Of a DNA stretch of 64,000 nt, positions 18,677 to 25,879 are shown piece after piece. The notes below the pieces were generated by a model. It ran no database searches. It was not told where the DNA came from and saw only the letters and a program-made list of their open reading frames with translations. This DNA comes from Prosthecobacter dejongeii (GTDB lineage Bacteria > Verrucomicrobiota > Verrucomicrobiia > Verrucomicrobiales > Verrucomicrobiaceae), in assembly GCF_014203045.1 (NCBI RefSeq), contig NZ_JACHIF010000006.1, positions 124,001 to 188,000 on the forward strand, written 5' to 3'. A program made the translations under genes and the position numbers. Numbering within the stretch: position 1 is the first letter of the stretch; the number at the start of each line of letters is the position of its first letter.

Positions 18677-18937
18677 ATGAAAAATCTATATCCTGTCATT
18701 TATGGAACCGAATGCCCTGAAGCTCTGGCTGCCCAGGCCCGTCTGGATGCTTGGTTGCAGGGGCTAACGCCTCAGCAACGCAGTAAGCTGAGGAAGGAGT
18801 TCTTGGAGCCGGACAAGGTGCGGACTCGGACCCTGAGCCAAAAGGCTCAAGCAGAGATTGAATCGTTGATGGGATTCTCACCTTCGGCGCAACCCTATAC
18901 TGAAAGTCCTGACTGGGGGCTGGCCATCCGCGCCTGA
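18677..18937 (+). CDS. Small hypothetical protein under a LexA-like box
   Basis: This 86-residue, charged and mostly helical protein (LAAQARLDAWLQGLTPQQR, KAQAEIESLMGF) has no signal peptide or membrane segment. I recognise no family. ATG 18677 is chosen because the in-frame upstream start at 18647 lies inside the palindromic operator. The product could be a damage-inducible protein by context, but that is inference. A SRAP-like remnant begins within a few bases of its stop. Confidence 0.5.
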   Translation: MKNLYPVIYGTECPEALAAQARLDAWLQGLTPQQRSKLRKEFLEPDKVRTRTLSQKAQAEIESLMGFSPSAQPYTESPDWGLAIRA

Positions 18938-18942
18938 AACCT

Positions 18943-19146
18943 TTTGCGTGTCTTCCTAGGAGTGAGCGCCAACCGCTCATCCTTCCTGAGGAAAGTTGGG
19001 AGGAGTGGATGAATCCCGCTAGCGAGCCTGAGAAATTGCTGCCTCTGATTCAAACTTGGCATGATCTGGTGACGGTGGCCCTGGCACCACTACTACGAAA
19101 ACCCAAACTTATTCCACTTTGCCGCCTGAGCAGCATTTGGAATTGA
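18943..19146 (+). pseudogene. Remnant of the C-terminal part of a SRAP (YedK/HMCES-like) gene
   Basis: This frame has no start codon. It encodes QPLILPEESWEEWMNP, then SEPEKLLPLI, then WHDLVTVA before losing similarity. The pattern R.P.ILP...W..WL.P....L..LL matches the C-terminal end of SOS-response-associated peptidases. SRAP proteins are about 220 residues with a catalytic Cys2; the N-terminal three quarters are missing. The call rests on memory of the motif. Confidence 0.5.
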
Positions 19147-19251
19147 AGTTTTGAGAAACACTGAACCGCGTTTTGAGGGAAACTTGCAAGTGCTTCTATG
19201 GCTCTACATAAGTCTTGCGCTTCAGGAACTTTTGTAGATTCTTGGCCTTGC

Positions 19252-20160
19252 ATGAAAAGCTTGCTTCTTCTCTTCACCGCTGCGGCGTTGGTCGTTCTGG
19301 CACAAAATAATTCGGCGAACGCTGCCGGGAATCCGGTTCCGACAGCCCAAACAACGCCGCCAGCCGTGGATATGAGCGATCCGCGTGTGGCGGCCTTTGT
19401 GAAGGAGGAAAATGCCAGCCGGGAGCGTGCGCTGGCGAAGTACTCGGTTTTCATGCTGGATAAGACGCATGATTTTAATGACCTAGTGGATCTGGAGATC
19501 AGCCGGGCTGAGAAGTCGAATGATGAAGTGCTGACAAAGCCGAACTGGCCGGAAGCGGTCTGCGACCGGGTGTTTGAGAAGCACAAGGCACGCTGGCAGC
19601 ATGAAGCGATGAACTCGGGAAAAACGGTGGGTGAAGCGCTGCCTGCGGCTGCGCCAACTCCGGCCCCTGCACCGGTGGGAAATGGGCTGCCCTCGGGTCC
19701 GATCACCTTTACCGATGCGGTGGGGCGGATGGTGATCGATGGGGCTGCCTGGCGCGGCCAGGTGCACGAGTATCGGGATGGCAAGATCAGCGTGACAGCG
19801 GACGTGACGGCCGGCAAGCTGGTGTGGGTGGCGGTGGAGCGGCTGGGCCCTGAAACGAAGGGCTGGCTGGGTTTTGGCGGAGAGGCAGAAAAAGCCGCCT
19901 TTGAAGCCTATTCGCAGCGCCAGCAAGATGAACACAACCGTGCGGAGGCCACCCGGCAGCAGGCGCTGGAAATGCAGCAACAGGAGCGGCACAATATGCA
20001 GATGCAAATCCTCGCTCAGCAGCGGATGCAGCAGGAAGCGAAAGACCGGCGGGAAGCCCAGCGACAGGCCAAGGCAGAGGCCGCAGCCCAGGCCCGCCGT
20101 GATGGTGCTGCCCGACAGGCAGCCCAGGCCCTGGACATTATTAGCCGCAAGCTGCGGTGA
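19252..20160 (+). CDS. Exported protein with a Gln/Ala-rich coiled-coil C terminus
   Basis: This 302-residue protein has a signal peptide (MKSLLLLFTAAALVVLAQ). A helical segment follows (about 45-120), then a Pro/Ala linker (about 125-145). A small beta-rich domain comes next (about 150-205; ITFTDAVGRMVIDGAAWRG, TAGKLVWVAVERLGPETKGWLGFG). The last part is a long Gln/Arg/Ala-rich coiled coil (about 210-302). ATG 19252 is chosen over 19198 because it opens directly into the signal peptide. No family is recognised, and envelope localisation is likely. Confidence 0.65.
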   Translation: MKSLLLLFTAAALVVLAQNNSANAAGNPVPTAQTTPPAVDMSDPRVAAFVKEENASRERALAKYSVFMLDKTHDFNDLVDLEISRAEKSNDEVLTKPNWPEAVCDRVFEKHKARWQHEAMNSGKTVGEALPAAAPTPAPAPVGNGLPSGPITFTDAVGRMVIDGAAWRGQVHEYRDGKISVTADVTAGKLVWVAVERLGPETKGWLGFGGEAEKAAFEAYSQRQQDEHNRAEATRQQALEMQQQERHNMQMQILAQQRMQQEAKDRREAQRQAKAEAAAQARRDGAARQAAQALDIISRKLR

Positions 20161-20204
20161 TTCACTGACTGATTACCCGCATCCACAGTCCAAGCTTTCC
20201 ATGG

Positions 20205-20399
20205 GTGATCCTATTTCAACCGCTGGTGGAGCCGTACTTGCCACTGATCTGCTTGACTCTGATGGCTGTGGCTTGGGCCGCTGCGCCGAAACGACAGGTG
20301 GGGCCGTGTGAACCCTAGGCGGAGAAGTGCCGGTATTGCAGCGACTGCTCGAAGTGCAAGCACTGCGCGGTGGATAAGGGGAAGTGCAGCGTTCACTAG
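20205..20399 (+). pseudogene. Small exported Cys-rich protein interrupted by an in-frame TAG
   Basis: One frame runs from GTG 20205 to TAG 20397 with a single internal TAG at 20316. The first half encodes a hydrophobic signal-like segment (LPLICLTLMAVAWA) and then AAPKRQVGPCEP. After the stop the frame continues CRYCSDCSKCKHCA, then VDKGKCSVH. Such clustered CxxC repeats are unlikely by chance in non-coding DNA. The ATG at 20201 is in another frame, so a one-base change near the start may also have occurred. It is probably a decayed gene; readthrough is the alternative. The metal-binding role is inferred. Confidence 0.5.
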
Positions 20400-20422
20400 G
20401 GAACACGTAAAAGGACAGTATT

Positions 20423-20752
20423 ATGAATAAAGAGGCAGCTCCAATGACTTTCGGGTGTGTTCTGATCCTTGGAATGGGGGCATTGTTCGTGGCTCAATGT
20501 TATGCGGGATACCATGGTATTTCTCACCATTGGGGAATCGAGTGGGCGATAGCGGCTATCGTTCTCGCTTTTTTCTTTCAATTTACCTTACCCATCACGG
20601 TGGGGTCTTACTTTGGAGCCATTTACCTCTGGCATTGGCCCTGGTATGGGGCTTTGGCCTTTGCTACTCCGGGTATGGCGTTGATGCTGCTGGCAATGAT
20701 TCCTGGGGCAATGGCAGGCCTGTTTGAAAAAGCCAGAGGGCGCAATCTATGA
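20423..20752 (+). CDS. Small membrane protein, three predicted helices
   Basis: This 109-residue protein has hydrophobic helices at about 10-27, 42-70 and 75-100, and a short basic C-terminal tail (EKARGRNL). No family is recognised. Its last four bases overlap the start of the next gene (ATGA), so the two are translationally coupled. The pair may form one small membrane complex. Confidence 0.6.
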   Translation: MNKEAAPMTFGCVLILGMGALFVAQCYAGYHGISHHWGIEWAIAAIVLAFFFQFTLPITVGSYFGAIYLWHWPWYGALAFATPGMALMLLAMIPGAMAGLFEKARGRNL

Positions 20753-21045
20753 GCCTTGCTCTGCCTTATTTGATGTCTGCCAGTCTGTGCTTGGTGGCGC
20801 TGCTACCTGGGCTGCCGTATGGTTACTTCATGTTAGTGCGCTGGGTAGTGTGTGTGGTGGCGGGCTATGGTGCGGTGCAGTTTTTCAAGGCCAAGTCAGA
20901 GGCCTGGGCCTGGGGTTGCCTCGGGCTGGCTCTGCTCTTCAATCCGATCTTCAAGATCCACCTGGGCCGGGAGCTGTGGTGGTGGGCAGACCTGGGGGCT
21001 GCGGTGTTTTTAGGTGTGGTGGCTAAACAAAGCGGTGGTAGGTGA
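20749..21045 (+). CDS. DUF6804-like small membrane protein
   Basis: This 98-residue protein has about four short hydrophobic segments. The blocks PYGYFMLVRWVVCVVAGYGA and LFNPIFKIHLGRELWWWADL are those I associate with the DUF6804 family of unknown function. It overlaps the preceding membrane-protein gene by 4 bases. Confidence 0.65.
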   Translation: MSLALPYLMSASLCLVALLPGLPYGYFMLVRWVVCVVAGYGAVQFFKAKSEAWAWGCLGLALLFNPIFKIHLGRELWWWADLGAAVFLGVVAKQSGGR

Positions 21046-21185
21046 GGTGTGGCCGCTATTCGGTAGCTTATCGAGCCTATAAACACGATGGTGGCTACTC
21101 CGCCTTTTGGCGTAAGTGGAAAAGGGGCTATCTGAACGACCTCAAGGCTGCTAACCGCATAGGGACTGTGCGGGACGCCTTCCCC

Positions 21186-21944
21186 TCAATACCCCCCAGC
21201 ACCGATACTCGCACTCCCCCCGCTCTCACCCGTGGCCTCGCGGCGACGGTATTCGTCGAGGATGGACTTGGTGGCGCTGGCGCCGAGGCGGGTGCAGCCG
21301 AGGTCGCGGACGAGGATGAGGCCGTCGAGATCGCGCACGCCGCCGGCGGCTTTCACCTGGACGTGGGCGGGGCTGTGCTGGCGCATGAGTTTCACGTCAT
21401 GCTCAGTCGCGCCTTGGTAATTGTAGCTGCCATCGGGCTGCTTGCTGAAACCGTAGCCGGTGGAGGTCTTCACCCAGTCGGCCCCCACGCGGGCGCAGAT
21501 TTCGCAAAGGCGAATTTTGAGGGCGTCATTCGGCAGGTAATCGTTTTCAAAGATGACCTTGAGTTTAGCCCCGTGTTTGTGGGCTTCATCGGCGATGACC
21601 TGGATCTCCCGCTCCACGTAGTCCCAGTCGCCACCGAGGGCTTTGCCGATGTTGATGACCATGTCTATCTCGCGGGCTCCGTCCTTGCAGGCGAGTTCAG
21701 TTTCGTAGCGTTTCACCTCGGTGCTGCTGTTGCCGGCAGGAAAGCCGATGACGCAGCCGACGATGACGCCTGTATCCGCGAGCAACGAGGCGGCGCGGGG
21801 GACAAAGTAGGGCTTCACACAGACGGAGGCCACGCCGTATTCGGCAGCCAGGATGCAACCGGCCTCGGCTTCGGCATCGGTGAGACCGGGCTGAAGCAGG
21901 GAGTGGTCAATCATGCCCGCGAGTTCGGCGTAGCTGTATTTCAT
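21186..21944 (-). CDS. deoC: Deoxyribose-phosphate aldolase
   Basis: This is a 252-residue class I aldolase that splits 2-deoxyribose 5-phosphate into glyceraldehyde 3-phosphate and acetaldehyde in deoxynucleoside catabolism. The Schiff-base lysine lies in DWVKTSTGYG near residue 157, and the second active-site lysine in VQVKAAGGVRDL near 196. The N-terminal IDHSLLQPGLT and GCVIGFPAGN blocks are typical. ATG 21944 is preferred over the start at 22037, which would overlap the upstream gene. It lies 52 bases downstream of the dead protease gene, so it may be the last gene of that transcript. Confidence 0.95.
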   Translation of the reverse strand: MKYSYAELAGMIDHSLLQPGLTDAEAEAGCILAAEYGVASVCVKPYFVPRAASLLADTGVIVGCVIGFPAGNSSTEVKRYETELACKDGAREIDMVINIGKALGGDWDYVEREIQVIADEAHKHGAKLKVIFENDYLPNDALKIRLCEICARVGADWVKTSTGYGFSKQPDGSYNYQGATEHDVKLMRQHSPAHVQVKAAGGVRDLDGLILVRDLGCTRLGASATKSILDEYRRREATGESGGSASIGAGGY

Positions 21945-21996
21945 GAGGAGCAGGGGAGGGGATAAAAACGGCGGCGTTACGAGACCGGGAGCAGGA

Positions 21997-23568
21997 CTAT
22001 TCCAGACGGGACAGGCTGCCGATGCGGAACATGCCATTCATGAGCTGGAGGTTATCCTTCTCCACCTTGGTGGCATCGAGGTACAGGATGAAAGGGAACT
22101 GGTCCAGCTTCACCACATGCAGGCCATCCTTGGGCTTTTTAAAGGCCTCGGCCACGTCTTCGATCTGGGAGATTTTCACGCCATTGATCTCATCCACCAC
22201 TTGGCCGCTGAGGCGCTCGTAACCCTGGGTGCTGGTGGTGGGCAGGACGGCGCTGAGGAAGACCACGCGCCTGCGGCCTTTCTTCTCATACTCTTCTGGA
22301 TTGCTGGCGATGCGGGCCAGGCGCAGGATTGGGCCGCCCTGCTGCTCGGTGCCGAAGGAGTTCAGGTAGGGGCGGGTGAGCTCCTGGAAAAGCATACCGC
22401 CATTGATGAGGTACTTCGGCCCTTGATCAAACTGGTAGGGCAGCACGAGGTAGTCGGTGGGTTGCTTGCGGGCCAGCTTACCCGTGAGCGTCACTTCTTT
22501 GCCATCGCGCAGGACTTTCATCTCCACTTCATCACCCACGAAGGCTTTGCCCCGGACGATGTGGCTGACGCTGAGAGGGCCGAAAAGAGGGTCCTGATAG
22601 TCACCACGGGAGTCAATGGTGAAGCCATTGATGGAGAGCATGATGTCGCCTTTTTTCACCCCGGCCTTGTCAGCGGAGGCACCTTTGGTCACGCTGCTGA
22701 TGTAAACACCAGGTTGGTCCGCCTTCATGCCCAAGTAGTCGCGGAACTGCTCATCCAGGGTGATTTGAAACTCGATGCCCAGGGAGGGGAAGCCATCGTA
22801 CTTGCCATCGGCCACGTCTTTGAGGAAGTGCTCGATGATGGGCGCGGGCAGCAGGGTGGCGAGCTGATTTTTTGAATCGTAACGCAGCAGCAGAGCGGCG
22901 AGTTTGCGACCCTTCGCCACCGGCAGCGTGAAGCTATTGGCCTCACTGCGGATGATGCCCTGCGCTTCATAAACGATGAAGCTGGCATTCTCCACCACGT
23001 AGCCCTGATTCATGACCTTACTGATGCGCATGGGGGTGACGATGAGCTCGCCCACGCGGCCGGTTTGCCAAACCACCAGGGTGTCACCGATACGGGCGGT
23101 GGTATCCACTTCCATGGGGCTGAGCCCGGCAAAGAAGGCCTCCTCACGGGCGGGGGAATTGGGAGCCAGCAGGGCGAGGTTGGCCTCGTAATCCACGGCG
23201 ATGACGCGGGCGGGGATCTTCTGGCCGCTCTCGGGCAGCTCCAGCTCGATGTAGGTGGCATCGCTGACCATCTGGCCAGTGACGAGGATGCGGTTTCCCT
23301 CCAGCACCACACCCAGGCCGCGACGGCCCCCAGCGCTCTCTTTCTGCCAGGGGATGCGGAGATTGTAGCTCTGGTAGGTGACGTTCACCTTCAGCAGGGA
23401 GCTGGTCTGGATGCCTGCCTGCTGCTGTGGCTGCGGCGGCTGGGTGGGGGCATTTGGATTGATGAGCACCCGACGCGGGCCGATGGGCGGCTTGGGCGTG
23501 GTGGGGGCGACCTGGGCCTGCACGCTGGCGGCGGTCAGCAGGGTGAAAAGAAAGGAAAGGGACTTCAT
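21997..23568 (-). CDS. Catalytically dead Deg/HtrA-like PDZ protein
   Basis: This 523-residue exported protein (signal peptide 1-18) is a paralogue of its upstream neighbour. The trypsin-like domain (about 60-255) has lost the catalytic residues. Aligned to the neighbour, the His is Gln99 (LVTGQMVSDAT), the Asp is Asn130 (YEANLALL), and GNSGGP is replaced by ANSFTL, keeping only Ser212. A PDZ domain follows (about 275-365; QPGVYISSVTKGASADKAGVKKGD). A second, divergent PDZ-like region ends the protein and contains DEINGVKI. It may act as a chaperone, adaptor or regulator of the active protease. ATG 23568 is used. Confidence 0.8.
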   Translation of the reverse strand: MKSLSFLFTLLTAASVQAQVAPTTPKPPIGPRRVLINPNAPTQPPQPQQQAGIQTSSLLKVNVTYQSYNLRIPWQKESAGGRRGLGVVLEGNRILVTGQMVSDATYIELELPESGQKIPARVIAVDYEANLALLAPNSPAREEAFFAGLSPMEVDTTARIGDTLVVWQTGRVGELIVTPMRISKVMNQGYVVENASFIVYEAQGIIRSEANSFTLPVAKGRKLAALLLRYDSKNQLATLLPAPIIEHFLKDVADGKYDGFPSLGIEFQITLDEQFRDYLGMKADQPGVYISSVTKGASADKAGVKKGDIMLSINGFTIDSRGDYQDPLFGPLSVSHIVRGKAFVGDEVEMKVLRDGKEVTLTGKLARKQPTDYLVLPYQFDQGPKYLINGGMLFQELTRPYLNSFGTEQQGGPILRLARIASNPEEYEKKGRRRVVFLSAVLPTTSTQGYERLSGQVVDEINGVKISQIEDVAEAFKKPKDGLHVVKLDQFPFILYLDATKVEKDNLQLMNGMFRIGSLSRLE

Positions 23569-23619
23569 GAGCACGAAAGGAAAAAAGGTGGCAGGGACAG
23601 TCTCGGAAAAAGGGCGGGG

Positions 23620-25149
23620 TTATTCGCCCAGGTAGGCGTCTTCCGGGATGTTATAGGTCTGCATGATTTTAGGGTGGGCGGCATCGGCGAGGTCGCGCTT
23701 CAGCACCAGGGGGCGGCCTTTTTCCAGCAGCTTGATGACGATGAAGTCTGCCTTTTCACCTTTCTTCTCCAGGGCCGTTTTCACGTCCTTGAGGCTGCGG
23801 ATTTTCACCCCGTTGATCTCATCCACCACGCTCTGCGCGTAGGGGGTGATGTAGGTATTCACTTCATCGGCCAGGATGCTCGTCAGCAGCACGGGCTCCG
23901 GCCGTTCCACGTAGAGTTTTTCCGTCAGGTAATTGTCAAACAAGTAGTTAGCCGCCGAGTCGGCGATCTGGTGGGCATCCATGAGGTTCTTGTCCATGGG
24001 CTGGAAGACCAGACCAGCATAGACGAGGTAACGCGGGCGCTGATTGTACTGCTCTCCCAGCTTAACGTAGGGGTCAAAGCGCTTCAGCACCACCTCGGTC
24101 TCCGTCTTTTTGCCATCGCGCATGTAGGCCAGCTTCAGCTTGTCCCCGGCGAACTTGCGCTCCACCACTTCGTTCATGTCCATCAGCTCACCTTCAAAGC
24201 GGATGAGGCCATTGTTCATGATGGGGTTGTCATCCATGGAGAGGAGCACATCTCCGCGCTTCAGCAGATTTCCCGCGCTGCCAGCAGGCTCCACATCGGC
24301 GATCATCACGCCCACACCACCGCCATTCAGCCCCATGGCCTTTTTCTGGGCGCTGTTTTCGATGGGGAAATCGCTGACGGCGAGGTCCACGTAGTGGTCA
24401 TACTTGCCATCGTCCACATCCTTTAAAAAGCGCTGCACCACTGGCACGGGGATGATGTAGCCGACATTCTGCGCCACGCGGCCATTGAAGCCCTGGAAGG
24501 CCACGCCCACGACCTTGCCATCCTGGATGACGGGGCCGCCTGAGTTGCCGGGGTTGATCGCCGCATCCACCTGAATGGCGAGGTGGGAATCCACCTGCGT
24601 GTGGCTGAAGGGGCGGAAGTCAATGCGTGAGACCACGCCGCGAGTGACGGAGATGCGATCTCCACCGATGGGGTAACCGACGGCGATGACCTCGGTATTC
24701 AGCTTGGGGATGCCGCCAAAGGTGAGGGGCTTCAGCTTCTCAAAGTGAGAGCCGTCTTCGGCCTCCAGGATGGCGAGGTCACAATCATGCGCCACATGCA
24801 CCACGCGGGCCGGATGGGGCTCGGGGTCATTGGTGGTGCGGATCACCAGCTTGGTGGCATTGCTGATGACGTGGGCATTGGTGAGGAAGCGGTTTTTACC
24901 GATGAGGAAACCTGTGCCCGACCCGCCGGAGGGCTGGCCGGCATTCCAGGGCTCGCGGTAGTCAGGGAGCAGAACGGAAGCGTCGATGTTGACGATGCCT
25001 TCCCATTCATCAATCAGCGGAGCCTCAGGAGCAGGAGGAGAGGCGGCAGGGACGGAGTCCGGCACGGTATCCGGCGCAGCTTGCTGGGCAGGGGAGAGAA
25101 CGGAAAACGCCAAGGCTGCGACGGCGGGGTAAAGGGGACGCATTTTCAT
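23620..25149 (-). CDS. Deg/HtrA-type serine protease with PDZ domains
   Basis: This 509-residue exported protease has the chymotrypsin-like triad His93 (LTNAHVIS), Asp124 (HDCDLAIL) and Ser203 (INPGNSGGP). A PDZ domain with VGVMIADVEPAGSAGNLLKRGD follows near 290-320. The C-terminal region ends with a second PDZ-like segment (DEINGVKIRSLKDV). It would degrade or refold misfolded envelope proteins. The overall plan resembles plant-type Deg proteases more than E. coli DegP. I use ATG 25149; ATG 25143 is possible. The dead paralogue follows after 51 bases, so the two are probably co-expressed. Confidence 0.9.
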   Translation of the reverse strand: MKMRPLYPAVAALAFSVLSPAQQAAPDTVPDSVPAASPPAPEAPLIDEWEGIVNIDASVLLPDYREPWNAGQPSGGSGTGFLIGKNRFLTNAHVISNATKLVIRTTNDPEPHPARVVHVAHDCDLAILEAEDGSHFEKLKPLTFGGIPKLNTEVIAVGYPIGGDRISVTRGVVSRIDFRPFSHTQVDSHLAIQVDAAINPGNSGGPVIQDGKVVGVAFQGFNGRVAQNVGYIIPVPVVQRFLKDVDDGKYDHYVDLAVSDFPIENSAQKKAMGLNGGGVGVMIADVEPAGSAGNLLKRGDVLLSMDDNPIMNNGLIRFEGELMDMNEVVERKFAGDKLKLAYMRDGKKTETEVVLKRFDPYVKLGEQYNQRPRYLVYAGLVFQPMDKNLMDAHQIADSAANYLFDNYLTEKLYVERPEPVLLTSILADEVNTYITPYAQSVVDEINGVKIRSLKDVKTALEKKGEKADFIVIKLLEKGRPLVLKRDLADAAHPKIMQTYNIPEDAYLGE

Positions 25150-25294
25150 GAAAAAGGACAATCTGTGCCAAACATACGTAGGGCGGTGCATCAAAGACAA
25201 GTGCTTCTGCCGACCTGCTCAAACAATACGCAACGAAGTTCGCGGACTCTTGTTGCTCCGTTTGAAAGATTCGGCAGGATCAGGCCGCAAATCC

Positions 25295-25603
25295 ATGGCC
25301 AATCCCTCTCAGTCAGAATCCATTGATCAACTTCGCCAGGATGCCTGGGTGGGAGATGCAGTGCTGGAACTTTACGTCCGCAGTTACATCCTGCGCCTGC
25401 ATGGCAAGGTGGATGCGGAGATGAAGACCCGGTTTACCTGCAATCAGTTTCTCAACTGCGTGGGCAACCCCACCAAGGTCGAGGCCGACATCGGCATCAT
25501 CTACCAGAAGAGCGGGCTGGAGACGGCCTTTGCCTGGATCCGCGAGAACCTGGAGCCGCTGTTTATCAAACAAGAGGCTAAGCGAGTGCGAACGGGGAAG
25601 TGA
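25295..25603 (+). CDS. Small RNase III-domain protein (Mini-III-like)
   Basis: This 102-residue protein contains DAWVGDAVLELYVRSYIL (16-33), the RNase III signature, with Asp21 and Glu25 in the metal-binding GDAVLE motif. There is no double-stranded RNA-binding domain. This is the architecture of Mini-RNase III, which in firmicutes trims 23S rRNA precursors; the substrate here is not known. It is shorter than the usual 130 residues. ATG 25295 is favoured. The frame extends to 25148, but the extra residues do not look family-like. Confidence 0.7.
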   Translation: MANPSQSESIDQLRQDAWVGDAVLELYVRSYILRLHGKVDAEMKTRFTCNQFLNCVGNPTKVEADIGIIYQKSGLETAFAWIRENLEPLFIKQEAKRVRTGK

Positions 25604-25627
25604 ACTTGAGATTCAAAAAGCCCTTTC

Positions 25628-25654
25628 TTGACAGCGCCTAACCATTCGGTTAAT
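25628..25654 (+). promoter_or_regulatory. Candidate sigma70-type promoter of the leader transcript
   Basis: A perfect TTGACA lies at 25628-25633. The best -10 candidate is GTTAAT at 25649-25654, 15 bases on; TAATCA at 25651 is an alternative with a 17-base spacer. Transcription would start near 25661, just before the leader ORF. Confidence 0.45.
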
Positions 25655-25669
25655 CACGGGCCTCGTTTG

Positions 25670-25777
25670 ATGAACTCTCTCCGTCATCCATGCATTGCCG
25701 CCGTCGCTGGTTCCCCAGCGAAACGTGGCGTCATGGTGTGGGCCGTTAACGCGGCCTGGCCACGCCAGGTGGGTTGA
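25670..25777 (+). CDS. Candidate 35-residue leader peptide
   Basis: ATG 25670 opens a 35-codon frame ending at TGA 25775. The product starts MNSLRHPC and ends AAWPRQVG; it has two Trp, in VMVWAVN and AAWPRQ. Its stop overlaps the antiterminator strand GGTGGGTT (25768-25775). The coding stretch also contains two stable hairpins (25695-25710 and 25714-25764). No Shine-Dalgarno is evident. If translated, a ribosome finishing the ORF would cover the antiterminator and favour termination, while a stalled one would allow readthrough. It is inferred from position only. Confidence 0.45.
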   Translation: MNSLRHPCIAAVAGSPAKRGVMVWAVNAAWPRQVG

Positions 25778-25846
25778 GATCTTCGTTTATCTAAATTTCC
25801 AAACGTATCTCCCAAACCCACCCCGGACACAGGCGGTGGGTTTTTT
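25695..25846 (+). promoter_or_regulatory. Transcription attenuator (or riboswitch-like leader) upstream of the exporter gene
   Basis: The strand AACCCACC at 25815-25822 can pair with either of two identical partners. Upstream GGTGGGTT (25768-25775) gives an antiterminator, extended by GAGAT/ATCTC (25776-25780 with 25807-25811) and CGTTT/AAACG (25784-25788 with 25801-25805). Downstream GGTGGGTT (25835-25842), followed by T6, gives an intrinsic terminator. The 5' part folds as CGCTGG-TTCC-CCAGCG and as CGTGGC/GCCACG enclosing GGCCG/CGGCC. I recognise no known riboswitch class. Confidence 0.7.
25815..25846 (+). terminator. Regulated terminator of the attenuator
   Basis: The stem AAACCCACC/GGTGGGTTT (12-base loop) is followed by a run of T, 34 bases before the exporter ATG. 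No complete gene ends just upstream, which supports attenuation rather than simple gene-end termination. Confidence 0.75.
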
Positions 25847-25879
25847 CTTGCCGCTGCGTGATTCCCAAAATCACTTTTC

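Noticed and set aside
20201-20311. ATG-started frame overlapping the Cys-rich ORF
   Set aside because: It lacks the hydrophobic segment and Cys pattern seen in the neighbouring frame.
23065-24426. Plus-strand open frame of 453 codons across the two Deg-like genes
   Set aside because: It spans the ends of both minus-strand genes and has no recognisable domain.
25670-25846. Known riboswitch classes (TPP, SAM, guanidine, fluoride, c-di-GMP, ZTP)
   Set aside because: None of their conserved cores that I can recall is present in the leader.
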